64,000 nucleotides of DNA from Alkanindiges hydrocarboniclasticus (GTDB taxonomy: Bacteria; Pseudomonadota; Gammaproteobacteria; Pseudomonadales; Moraxellaceae). A program made the position numbers and the translations under genes. Below, piece by piece: positions 1-7,841 of this stretch. Positions within the stretch are counted from its first letter, which is position 1, and each line of letters starts with the position of its first letter. The DNA lies in assembly GCF_001982605.1 (NCBI RefSeq), contig NZ_MLCN01000013.1:62001-126000 (forward strand), written 5' to 3'. The notes below the pieces were generated by a model. The model was not told where the DNA came from. It made no database searches and saw only the letters and a program-made list of their open reading frames with translations.

Positions 1-707
1 CCCATAACTTGTCCTTCGGCCACCACATACACATAATCGGAGATCGACAGGGTCTCATCCACATCATGCGATACAATAATAGTGGTTAGCCCCAATGCTT
101 CACGCAGGGTACGGATCAGGCGGGTCAGTACGCCCATGACAATTGGGTCCTGCCCGGCAAATGGTTCATCATACATAATCAAGTCAGGGTCCAGTGCAAT
201 GGCACGGGCCAGAGCAACGCGGCGATTCATACCACCGGAAAGCGCTGATGGCATGAGCTGCTCCGTACCACGCAGGCCAACTGCTTCAAGCTTTAAACCA
301 ACCAGCTCGGCAATCAGGTGCTCAGGCAGGCGTGTGTGTGCCCGCAAGGGAAAAGCCACATTCTCAAAAACCGTCATATCGGTAAACAAGGCACCACTTT
401 GAAACAGCATGCCCATACGCGCGCGCACTTTAAATAATTGCTGGCGCCCAAGACTGGCAATATTTTGTCCTTCAAACAGGACTTGGCCACTGTCTGGCAG
501 CAATTGCCCACCAATCAGGCGCAATAGAGTGGTTTTACCAGTTCCCGAAGGCCCCATAATGCCAGTAATCTGTCCGCGCTTGAACTGCATGTTTACGCCA
601 TCATAAATAGGGCGCTCACCACGGTAAAAAACCAGATCCCTGACTTCAATTAATGAATCATCAGTTAAATTTTGCGAATCTTGTGTCCGATTCCAGGTAT
701 CGACCAT
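1..707 (-). CDS. mlaF: MlaF-type ABC transporter ATP-binding protein (3' end outside window)
   Basis: ATPase of the Mla (Ttg2) phospholipid transport system, which moves phospholipids between the inner and outer membranes; it acts on the cytoplasmic face with MlaE, MlaD and MlaB. About 235 codons are present and the C-terminus runs off the left edge. Walker A GPSGTGKT lies at residues 52-59. The ABC signature LSGGMNRRVALARA and the Walker B region DEPFAGQDP are both the form typical of MlaF rather than of generic importers, and a switch histidine (VSHD) follows. The start is ATG reading MVDTWNRTQD, with only a weak upstream GGA. mlaE and mlaD would be expected just left of the window; that is inferred, not seen. 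Confidence 0.88.
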   Translation of the reverse strand, partial: MVDTWNRTQDSQNLTDDSLIEVRDLVFYRGERPIYDGVNMQFKRGQITGIMGPSGTGKTTLLRLIGGQLLPDSGQVLFEGQNIASLGRQQLFKVRARMGMLFQSGALFTDMTVFENVAFPLRAHTRLPEHLIAELVGLKLEAVGLRGTEQLMPSALSGGMNRRVALARAIALDPDLIMYDEPFAGQDPIVMGVLTRLIRTLREALGLTTIIVSHDVDETLSISDYVYVVAEGQVM

Positions 708-831
708 GCGCACAATAATCCGTAACAAATTATTAAAAAAAGAACTTTAGCATACTTTATAAAGCACTATAAGTAGGGAACGTAGTGCTTTTGTTTTATG
801 AAAAAATGAATGAGCAGCACCCAATAAATTA

Positions 832-981
832 TTACTTTTCCACCAGTTGAATGGTTTCTGGATAGACTTCCGCCTGCTGGATATTAAACTCGGGCAAGAC
901 CGAAGGCTCTTTTTCCTTCAATAGCTGAAAGCCCAGATAAACGGCATTTAAACCGACTAAAAATACAAAAAGATAAGGCAT
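832..981 (-). CDS. 49-residue single-pass membrane protein, unknown function
   Basis: A short gene with an AAGGA ribosome binding site 8 bases before ATG. The product starts MPYLFVFLVGLNAVYLGF, one hydrophobic helix (about residues 3-20), followed by a charged, Pro/Glu-rich tail ending VEK. It is preceded by the rho-independent terminator at 1104-1134 and followed 124 bp later by mlaF in the same direction, so it may be the first gene of the transcript entering mlaF or have its own promoter. I do not recognise a family. The coding case rests on the clean RBS, the helix-plus-tail architecture and the tandem TAA TAA stop. Confidence 0.55.
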   Translation of the reverse strand: MPYLFVFLVGLNAVYLGFQLLKEKEPSVLPEFNIQQAEVYPETIQLVEK

Positions 982-1103
982 TTTTTTTTCCTTGTTAAAT
1001 TTTTACCACGCCATGACCAAGCCTGGTAGCGAATCCGCTATTTTGTGCATAGTATAGCCTATTGTCTCAATGAACAAGTTTAAAAAAGACGAACATACGC
1101 CAT

Positions 1104-1134
1104 AAAAAAAGCCGGAACAGTTCCGGCTTTTTTG
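1104..1134. terminator. Rho-independent terminator
   Basis: Perfect inverted repeat GCCGGAA/TTCCGGC around a two-base CA centre, flanked by an A-run on the left and a T-run on the right. It can work in both directions; it lies just downstream of the DEAD-box helicase gene. Confidence 0.85.
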
Positions 1135-1186
1135 AGCTAATCCACTGAGCATACTCAATGGATTGGCAAGGCTACAGCATGATTAA

Positions 1187-3100
1187 TTAGTCATCATTAT
1201 TGTTGCTGCGTACCTTGTTGGCATAGGCTTGCTCTTTAAAGCGACGGGTCTTGCGCTCAACATTCGGTGCCTGTTCAGCACCAAAGCTACGCTCACCACC
1301 AAACTCACGACGTGGGCGTGATTCGCCACCGCCAAAACTACGACGCTGTTCGCCACCTTCACGGTTAAACGGACGTGCTGGACGGTCACCACCACCAAAG
1401 CTACGGCGTTCGCCACCTTCGCGATTAAATGGACGACGCTCACCACCGGCATTGTTGTTATCGCCAAATGAACGCGCTGGACGCTCACTGCGATAATCTA
1501 CACGATTACCACGGTTGTCATCATTGCCGCCAAAGCTACGACGCTGTTCGCCACCTTCACGGTTAAACGGACGCGCTGGACGGTCACCGCCATCACGGTT
1601 AAATGGACGACGCTCACCACCTTCGCTATTACCAAAGCTGCGACGCTGTTCGCCACCTTCACGGTTAAACGGACGTGCTGGACGGTCACCGCCATCACGG
1701 TTGAATGGACGACGCTCGCCACCTTCGCTATTGCCAAAGCTGCGACGCTGTTCGCCACCTTCACGGTTAAACGGACGTGCTGGACGATCACCGCCATCAC
1801 GGTTGAATGGACGACGCTCGCCACTACCGAAACGGGATTCACCTTCAAAGCGACGGCCACCGCCACCTGGACGACCACCGCGGCCATTGCCACCACGATC
1901 ATTACGGCCAGTACCACGTGGGCGCTCTGCCTGTGGGGTTGGCTCCAGTCCAGGAATTTCGGTTACGGCTAAACGGGCGCTTAAATAGTCTTCAAGACCA
2001 CGGATTTTACCGCGCTCACGGTGTAATGCCAGTGTAATAGCACGACCACTACGGCCCGCACGACCGGTACGGCCAATACGGTGTACGTAGTCTTCGTTCT
2101 TCATCGGTAAACCGAAGTTGATGACATGGCTAATACCAGGAACATCCAGACCACGAGCAGCAACGTCAGTGGCAACCAGAACACGCGCACGGCCATCACG
2201 CAGGCTCTTGATACGGCGGTTACGCACGGTTTGTGGCATGGCGCCATGCAGTGCAACTACTTGGTGACCCGCTTCTGCCAGCTCTTCAGCCAGCATGTCG
2301 GTATCTTCCTGAGTGCTTGCAAACACTACGGCCTGATCCATGGTTTCATCGCTTAACCAGTGGGCCAGCAGTTTTTTCTTGTGTTCAAAACCATCAGTCC
2401 AGTGCAGAGTCTGTTCAATATCCACATTGGTGCTTGAACCGGTTTCAATCGCAATGCGCTCAGGCGAATTCATCATCTTTTCAGCAAGACGAATAATACG
2501 GTCAGCAAATGTTGCAGAGAACATTAAGGTTTGCTTACGACCACTCGCCAGATCGCTAATGGCTTCCAGATCTTCGGAAAAACCCAGATCCAGCATGCGG
2601 TCGGCTTCATCAACAATCAGCGCATCAACTTCTTGCAGGCTCAATTGACGACGATTAACCAGATCCAGCAAACGGCCCGGCGTTGCTACAACCACCTGAG
2701 CGCCTTTTAACTGGGCAATTTGTTTACCAAATGGCATGCCGCCTACAATGGTCGCAATACGCAGGCCACGAACATGGCGAACCAGTGCAATCGCATCCTG
2801 ACTAACCTGTTGAGCCAGTTCACGTGTTGGGCACAACACCAGCACTTGTGGCGAAGTAATATTTTTGGCACGGTCTTTAGCAGACTGCAACTGGTTGATT
2901 TCAGCCAGCGGATTTAAGGTTGGCAATAAAAAGGCAACGGTTTTACCGCTACCAGTCTGGCTTGATACCAGAAGGTCTTTACCGTCTAATGCGGCAGGAA
3001 TAGCAGCAGCCTGAACAGCTGTAGGTGCAGTGAAACCCAGATCAGTAAGGGCTTTTTGATATTGTTCAGCTAAAGGAAAATCAGCAAAAGTGTTGCTCAT
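1187..3100 (-). CDS. DEAD-box RNA helicase (RhlE-like) with repetitive RGG-like tail
   Basis: ATP-dependent RNA helicase of 637 residues, expected to act in RNA remodelling, ribosome assembly or cold adaptation. The helicase core (about residues 1-375) has the Q motif, SQTGSGKT, PTRELA, TPGRLLD, VDEADRMLD, FSAT, ATDVAARGLD and HRIGRTGRAGR. From about residue 385 the protein is a low-complexity Gly/Arg/Phe tail built from blocks of the type ERRPFNRDGGDRPARPFNREGGEQRRSFG, a positively charged RNA-binding tail. Three blocks are near-identical 102-bp direct repeats. Immediately upstream of ATG the mRNA can form a CGCCC/GGGCG hairpin (about 3111-3126). The orthology (RhlE versus other DEAD-box proteins of the family) is not settled by eye, so no symbol is given. 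Confidence 0.9.
   Translation of the reverse strand: MSNTFADFPLAEQYQKALTDLGFTAPTAVQAAAIPAALDGKDLLVSSQTGSGKTVAFLLPTLNPLAEINQLQSAKDRAKNITSPQVLVLCPTRELAQQVSQDAIALVRHVRGLRIATIVGGMPFGKQIAQLKGAQVVVATPGRLLDLVNRRQLSLQEVDALIVDEADRMLDLGFSEDLEAISDLASGRKQTLMFSATFADRIIRLAEKMMNSPERIAIETGSSTNVDIEQTLHWTDGFEHKKKLLAHWLSDETMDQAVVFASTQEDTDMLAEELAEAGHQVVALHGAMPQTVRNRRIKSLRDGRARVLVATDVAARGLDVPGISHVINFGLPMKNEDYVHRIGRTGRAGRSGRAITLALHRERGKIRGLEDYLSARLAVTEIPGLEPTPQAERPRGTGRNDRGGNGRGGRPGGGGRRFEGESRFGSGERRPFNRDGGDRPARPFNREGGEQRRSFGNSEGGERRPFNRDGGDRPARPFNREGGEQRRSFGNSEGGERRPFNRDGGDRPARPFNREGGEQRRSFGGNDDNRGNRVDYRSERPARSFGDNNNAGGERRPFNREGGERRSFGGGDRPARPFNREGGEQRRSFGGGESRPRREFGGERSFGAEQAPNVERKTRRFKEQAYANKVRSNNNDD
1535..1840 (-). 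repeat. Three in-frame 102-bp tandem repeats in the helicase tail
   Basis: The landmark GCTGCGACGCTG (GCTACGACGCTG in the first copy), on the plus strand, recurs at 1535, 1637 and 1739, exactly 102 bp apart. Copies differ at only a few bases. Each unit encodes 34 residues of the RGG-like tail, so gain or loss of a copy keeps the reading frame. Confidence 0.9.
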
Positions 3101-3468
3101 AGAGAGTCTCGCCCCATGTTGGGCGCTCCAATAAAGTCATAAAATAGACATCGGCATCAGGCAGCAAAGCAGAAATCTGACTCTTGTCAGTAGGCTTAAC
3201 TTATAAAGACGATGCAATATACGCACAACAGCTTACGGCAGCAGCCTGAAAAGATGGTCAGTGTGGACTGACTAGAGATGAGAGGCGCGAAGAATAGTCA
3301 TCCTGAGGACTGTAAACGCGCAATCGTAAATCAATTAGATGTTCAGGCGATGAACGGAAATAAGTGCGTGGCGCATTATAGCGCTAATCATTTAGAAAAG
3401 CTATACAATATTACACTTTATTCACGAGGTGCGAATAAGCGCACATTTAACCCTTAAATATCCTCTAG
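3101..3468 (-). promoter_or_regulatory. Leader and probable promoter of the DEAD-box helicase gene
   Basis: A gene-free stretch of 368 bp. On the minus strand a perfect TATAAT lies at 3380-3375 (context GCGCTATAATGCGCC), but no convincing -35 box sits 16-18 bp before it. If it is used, the mRNA leader is about 265 nt, long enough for structure-based control of the kind known for cold-shock helicase genes. A GC-rich hairpin lies just before the start codon. Near 3430-3480 nothing else is recognisable. Confidence 0.45.
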
Positions 3469-3888
3469 CTAGGGCTGATTACCCATGCTCGTCGGTGGCA
3501 AACTGTTGGGTAGCTGGTTGATGAAATTGTTAAGATTAGGGCGGGGCTCGGCAGGCGCGCTAGGATTTTCCAGTGGCTGGGTGAGTAATGGCTGCTTAAT
3601 TACCCGGTTACGCAGGGGATTGGTAATTTCATTCTTCAGGAATTCATTATAAGAGCGATCGGTCTGATTGGCATAACGCTCATATTGTAGTCGGGTACAT
3701 TCTGCTTCACGCATATCCTTGGGGCAATCCAGCACTTCCGGTATCTCAGCTTTGGCCGGATTGGCTTCTGTTTCATGCCGCAGGGCACGGTCTGACAGTT
3801 CAGTTGCCGCATAGCTCAGGGTTGAGAAAATAGAGCTACCCAGCAGTAAGCCCAAACCAGCAAGGTAAATCTGTCGTGAATTAATCAT
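3469..3888 (-). CDS. Exported protein of unknown function, 139 residues
   Basis: The N-terminus has a basic start, a hydrophobic core (YLAGLGLLLGSSIFSTLSYA) and a likely signal peptidase I site at about residue 27, so the protein should be periplasmic. The mature part is polar, with two cysteines (DCPKDMREAECTRLQYERY) that could form a disulphide, and a proline- and asparagine-rich C-terminus. I do not recognise a family. It stands alone between the helicase leader and the terminator at 4012-4038; no operon partner is evident. Confidence 0.7.
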   Translation of the reverse strand: MINSRQIYLAGLGLLLGSSIFSTLSYAATELSDRALRHETEANPAKAEIPEVLDCPKDMREAECTRLQYERYANQTDRSYNEFLKNEITNPLRNRVIKQPLLTQPLENPSAPAEPRPNLNNFINQLPNSLPPTSMGNQP

Positions 3889-4011
3889 TGTTATGTCTCA
3901 CTATTCGTAGTTCAATTTAACCCAGTATAAAACAAGCCATGGTTAAAATTGCACCGCTTATCATTTCACTGATAAATATAATAATTGCTTACATGAAAAT
4001 GCATTTGCATA

Positions 4012-4038
4012 AAAAACCCCAGCACTGGCTGAGGTTTT
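4012..4038 (-). terminator. Probable terminator after ettA
   Basis: Inverted repeat AAAACCCCAGC / GCTGAGGTTTT with a four-base loop, A-run and T-run flanks. It lies 35 bp past the ettA stop codon. Confidence 0.65.
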
Positions 4039-4072
4039 GGTAACGCTGATTACATCAGGATTTTAAAAATCC

Positions 4073-5734
4073 CTAGCCGCCAATTTTTTTGTACTTGGCA
4101 CGCTTTGGCCCGGAATCATTACCCAGCATTTTTCTGCGATAGGCTTCGTATTCACTGTAGTTGCCATTAAACCACTGTGGGCCTTCATCTTCAAATGCCA
4201 GAATATGGGTGGCAATCCGGTCAAGGAACCAGCGGTCATGCGAGACCACCAGTACGCTGCCGGGGAACACTTGAATAGCTTCTTCCAGCGCACGCAGGGT
4301 TTCAACGTCCAGATCGTTAGATGGTTCATCGAGCAGGATCACGTTGGCACCCTGACGCAGGGTTTTGGCCAGTTGCAGGCGGTTACGCTCACCCCCGGAT
4401 AGCTCACCGACGCGTTTTTGCTGGTCCTGACCCTTAAAGTTAAAGCGGCCAATATAAGCACGTGAAGGCGTGGTGTACTCGCCAATAGTAATAATGTCCA
4501 GACCATCAGACACTTCTTCCCACACGGTTTTTGACGCATCCAATGTATCGCGCATCTGGCCGACATAAGCCACCTTGACACTTTCACCCAGGCTTACTGA
4601 TCCGGTATCCGGCTTGTCTTCACCGGTAATCATGCGGAACAAAGTGGTTTTACCGGCACCATTCGGGCCAACAATACCCACAATACCAGTAGGCGGTACG
4701 CTAAAGCTCAAGCCTTCATACAGCAAACGGTCACCAAAGGACTTGCTGATGTTTTCTACTTCAATCACCTTGTTACCGAGGCGCGGGCCGGGTGGAATGT
4801 AGATTTCAGCGGTTTCGTTGCGCTGCTGGAATTCACGCGAGTTCAGCTCTTCAAAGCGTTCAATCCGTGCCTTGGATTTAGCCTGCTGGCCCTTAGCATT
4901 TTTACGAACCCATTCCAGCTCATGTTTCAGGGCTTTAGCAAAGGCTTCTTCCTGCTTGTTTTCCTGCTCTAAACGAGCCGTTTTCTGTTCCAGCCAGTTG
5001 GTATAGTTGCCCTGATATGGAATGCCATGGCCACGGTCAAGCTCCAGAATCCACTCCGCCACGTTGTCCAGAAAGTAGCGATCGTGGGTAATCGCCACAA
5101 TCGTGCCAGCAAAGTCTTTGAGGAAGCGTTCCAGCCACGATACTGATTCAGCATCCAAATGGTTGGTTGGCTCATCCAGCAGCAGCATGTCGGGCTTGGA
5201 CAGCAGCAAGCGGCACAGGGCCACACGGCGGCGCTCACCACCGGACAGCTTGTTGACATCGGCATCCCAGGCTGGCAGGCGCAAGGCATCGGCAGCCTGT
5301 TCCATCTGGTTATTCAGGTTGTGGGCATCCCAGGTCTGGATAATGGCTTCCAGCTTTTCCTGTTCCTTGGCCAGCGCATCAAAATCAGCATCTTCGGCGG
5401 CGTATTCAGCAAACACTTCATCCAGACGTGCCAGTGCATCCAGTGGCTCACGCAGGCCATCTTCCACATTGCCGCGGACGTCCTTGGCTGGGTCCAGGTG
5501 CGGTTCCTGTTCCAGATAACCAATTTTAATGCCGGGCTGGGCACGTGCTTCGCCGTTAAAGTCTTTATCAACCCCTGCCATAATTTTAAGCAAGGTTGAT
5601 TTACCCGCACCATTAAGACCCAGCACACCAATTTTGGCACCCGGAAAAAATGATAAAGAGATATCCTTAAGGATTTCGCGCTTGGGCGGAACCAGCTTGG
5701 ATACCTTGTTCATGGTATAAATATATTGGGCCAC
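4073..5734 (-). CDS. ettA: Energy-dependent translational throttle protein EttA (ABC-F)
   Basis: Ribosome-associated ABC-F ATPase that binds the ribosomal E site and gates entry into elongation according to the ATP/ADP ratio; cytoplasmic. The protein has 553 residues, matching the usual ~555. It has two ABC domains without membrane segments: first Walker A GLNGAGKS near residue 40, signature LSGGERRR near 165 and LLLDEPTNHLD; then an arm/linker rich in charged residues; second Walker A GPNGAGKT near 356, LSGGERNRLQLAK and ILLDEPSNDLD. The N-terminus MAQYIYTMNKVSK and the end YKKIGG are typical of EttA and distinguish it from Uup and YheS. It appears monocistronic. Confidence 0.95.
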   Translation of the reverse strand: MAQYIYTMNKVSKLVPPKREILKDISLSFFPGAKIGVLGLNGAGKSTLLKIMAGVDKDFNGEARAQPGIKIGYLEQEPHLDPAKDVRGNVEDGLREPLDALARLDEVFAEYAAEDADFDALAKEQEKLEAIIQTWDAHNLNNQMEQAADALRLPAWDADVNKLSGGERRRVALCRLLLSKPDMLLLDEPTNHLDAESVSWLERFLKDFAGTIVAITHDRYFLDNVAEWILELDRGHGIPYQGNYTNWLEQKTARLEQENKQEEAFAKALKHELEWVRKNAKGQQAKSKARIERFEELNSREFQQRNETAEIYIPPGPRLGNKVIEVENISKSFGDRLLYEGLSFSVPPTGIVGIVGPNGAGKTTLFRMITGEDKPDTGSVSLGESVKVAYVGQMRDTLDASKTVWEEVSDGLDIITIGEYTTPSRAYIGRFNFKGQDQQKRVGELSGGERNRLQLAKTLRQGANVILLDEPSNDLDVETLRALEEAIQVFPGSVLVVSHDRWFLDRIATHILAFEDEGPQWFNGNYSEYEAYRRKMLGNDSGPKRAKYKKIGG

Positions 5735-6205
5735 GTAGGACTCCTGAAGTATTTCTTTGTAGTGAACACCAATTCACTACACTTAAATCACGATGGTCAA
5801 AAAGTATTGAAACAAATTTGGTGCATAGTATAGCGGATTTATCAGAAAACTCGTGCAATGCAATTGCGCCAAGCCTGAATTTTGTTAAAAGCCATCATTT
5901 CACAGCGCCATCCAGCACTTTAAAATAGGCGATTTAATTCAGTTTATTTTTTGAACGTATTAAAAATGTATCCAGACTCTAAAATAGAGTAAAGACTCGA
6001 TTGTTTTTTGTACGTTTTTTTAGAATAATTACTCTAGATCAATTCAATAATATTGATAATTTTCAATTATTTAATTTTTATCAGGTTAAATTTTAATCCG
6101 ACGAAAGGTATATATTTTTTTTGAAATTTTTATAACTATATATTTAGGCAAAATTAAATAAATGCCTGGAATTTTTATATTGTTTTTTTTGAAAGAGATT
6201 ATCTT
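5735..6205. promoter_or_regulatory. AT-rich divergent region between ettA and acr1
   Basis: 471 bp without a gene. The half next to acr1 (about 5930-6190) is extremely AT-rich with long T and A runs, in contrast to both flanking genes, and probably carries the acr1 promoter and a curved upstream element. A GAAAGAGA ribosome binding site precedes the acr1 ATG. I could not assign -35/-10 boxes with confidence. Confidence 0.4.
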
Positions 6206-7108
6206 ATGGCCAGCCAGATTCAAAAGATGTTACCCAAAGTGGTTAAGGATAAAGTTGCCTTAATTACTGGTGCTTCCAGTGGTATCGGTTTAACAGTTGC
6301 CAAGCAATTGGCCAGTGCAGGTGCCCATGTGCTACTGGTTGCGCGCACCCGTGAAAAACTGGAAGAAGTGAAACAGGAAATTGAGCAGGCTGGCGGCAAG
6401 GCATCGGTATTTCCCTGTGACCTGAATGACATGGCGTCCATTGATGAATGCGCGCAGACAATTCTGTCGGAAGTGGGCCATATTGATATTCTGGTTAATA
6501 ATGCCGGTCGTTCGATCCGTCGTGCGGTTGAAGAATCGGTAGAGCGTTTCCATGACTTTGAGCGCACTATGCAGCTTAACTACTTTGGTGCTGTGCGCCT
6601 GATTTTAAGCGTATTGCCGCATATGATTAAGCGTAAAAACGGCCATATCATTAATATCAGTTCCATTGGTGTATTGGCCAATGCCACGCGGTTTTCCGCT
6701 TATGTGGCCTCTAAGGCTGCGCTGGATGCCTTTAGCCGTTGCCTGTCGGCAGAAGTGCATGCGCATAATATCCAGCTGACTTCCATTTATATGCCGCTGG
6801 TACGCACACCAATGATTGCGCCCACCAAAATGTATAAATATGTGCCTACCCTGTCACCGGAACAAGCGGCTGACATGGTGGCTACAGCCATTATCAAAAA
6901 GCCAAAAAGCATTGCCACCAAAGTGGGTACGTTTGCTGCAGTCAGCTATGCGCTAGTGCCCAAGTTCAATGACTTTGTGATGTCGGTTGGTTATCAGTTA
7001 TTCCCAAGCTCGACAGCAGCCCTTGGCGACAGTAAGAGTAAAAAAGCAGGTAAACTGAATCTGGCGCAGCGTGCCTTTGCCCGTCTGGTACCGGGTGAAC
7101 ACTGGTAA
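6206..7108 (+). CDS. acr1: Acr1-type fatty acyl-CoA reductase (SDR family)
   Basis: NAD(P)H-dependent reductase that converts long-chain acyl-CoA to the fatty aldehyde, the first committed step toward fatty alcohol and wax ester in Acinetobacter. The 300 residues carry the SDR cofactor motif TGASSGIG (21-28), NNAG (98-101), catalytic Ser152/153, Tyr166 and Lys170 (YVASK). The assignment as Acr1, not a generic SDR, rests on family-specific stretches I recognise: GRSIRR-, FERTMQLNYFGAVRL, SIYMPLVRTPMIAPTK and the end ARLVPGEHW. It stands alone between an AT-rich promoter region and its own terminator. The wax ester synthase is not in the window. Confidence 0.9.
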   Translation: MASQIQKMLPKVVKDKVALITGASSGIGLTVAKQLASAGAHVLLVARTREKLEEVKQEIEQAGGKASVFPCDLNDMASIDECAQTILSEVGHIDILVNNAGRSIRRAVEESVERFHDFERTMQLNYFGAVRLILSVLPHMIKRKNGHIINISSIGVLANATRFSAYVASKAALDAFSRCLSAEVHAHNIQLTSIYMPLVRTPMIAPTKMYKYVPTLSPEQAADMVATAIIKKPKSIATKVGTFAAVSYALVPKFNDFVMSVGYQLFPSSTAALGDSKSKKAGKLNLAQRAFARLVPGEHW

Positions 7109-7150
7109 GCCTTGATTCCTGCCCTAAAAATGAGATTAGATAGCTAATGG

Positions 7151-7187
7151 AAGCTGTACGTAACCAAGGTTGCTGTACAGCTTTTTT
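7151..7187 (+). terminator. Terminator after acr1
   Basis: AAGCTGTAC / GTACAGCTT inverted repeat with an inner AACC/GGTT pairing, followed by a T-run. Confidence 0.8.
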
Positions 7188-7345
7188 ATTTAACCGTGAT
7201 GAGCGCAGGGCCAAAACATTATTATTTATAAAATTTTTAATAGCTTATTGTTATGTTTGCCAAGTTCATACTGAAACTTACCTAATTCAATCAGCATTTT
7301 TTCAAAACTTTGCTTAGATAAACAATACTTAAAATATGAGTAATC

Positions 7346-7711
7346 ATGATGAAAACAATAATGGCAACCACACTGGCTGGGCTGGCTTTACTGGTTCATA
7401 GCCATGCCTTTGCTAAATCTGATCAGGCCATACAACAAGAAGCTACTCAACATGCAGTAACTGTGGCACAGATTAAAACCTTAGCAGATGAAACAGGCGT
7501 TACTTTAGCAGGTCACATTGTCAGGCATATTTCTGGCGATGATTTTGAGTTTAAGGATGCCAGCGGTTCTATTGTAATTGAGGTTGATGATGACCTATGG
7601 AAACCCATGCAACTGAAGGCAGGTGATAAGGTACGCCTTATTGGGGAAGTAGATACCCATCGCCGCAAACCTACGGATATTGAAGTTATTAGCATTGAAA
7701 AAATACAATAA
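7346..7711 (+). CDS. YgiW/YdeI-family periplasmic OB-fold protein
   Basis: Small periplasmic stress-tolerance protein of the NirD/YgiW/YdeI (BOF) family. The first 24 residues are a signal peptide (hydrophobic core ATTLAGLALLVH, cleavage after AFA). The mature part shows the family pattern VTVAQIKTLADETGVTLAGHIV, then a five-strand OB fold with GDDFEFKDASGSI and EVDDDLW, and GDKVRLIGEVD near the end. The length of 121 residues is normal. Two adjacent ATG codons (7346 and 7349) are possible starts. It is a single gene closed by a very strong terminator. The molecular ligand is not known from sequence. Confidence 0.85.
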   Translation: MMKTIMATTLAGLALLVHSHAFAKSDQAIQQEATQHAVTVAQIKTLADETGVTLAGHIVRHISGDDFEFKDASGSIVIEVDDDLWKPMQLKAGDKVRLIGEVDTHRRKPTDIEVISIEKIQ

Positions 7712-7717
7712 GGCTAA

Positions 7718-7753
7718 ATGCAAAAAAGCACGCCTTGACGTGCTTTTTTGCAT
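7718..7753. terminator. Strong bidirectional terminator
   Basis: A perfect 15-bp inverted repeat, ATGCAAAAAAGCACG / CGTGCTTTTTTGCAT, with a six-base loop and T-runs on both strands. It separates the YgiW-type gene from the convergent tex gene. Confidence 0.9.
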
Positions 7754-7841
7754 TAAAACGATTTTAAATTAATAATTTCCAGCTATAAACCCTGCCGAAT
7801 TTAAGCCTTTCATGCACCGAAAGCTTAAATCCAGCCTTAGC

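Noticed and set aside
1183-1988. Several long reading frames on both strands over the helicase tail
   Set aside because: They are shadows of the repeated RG-rich coding sequence; the helicase frame alone has the motifs, start and RBS.
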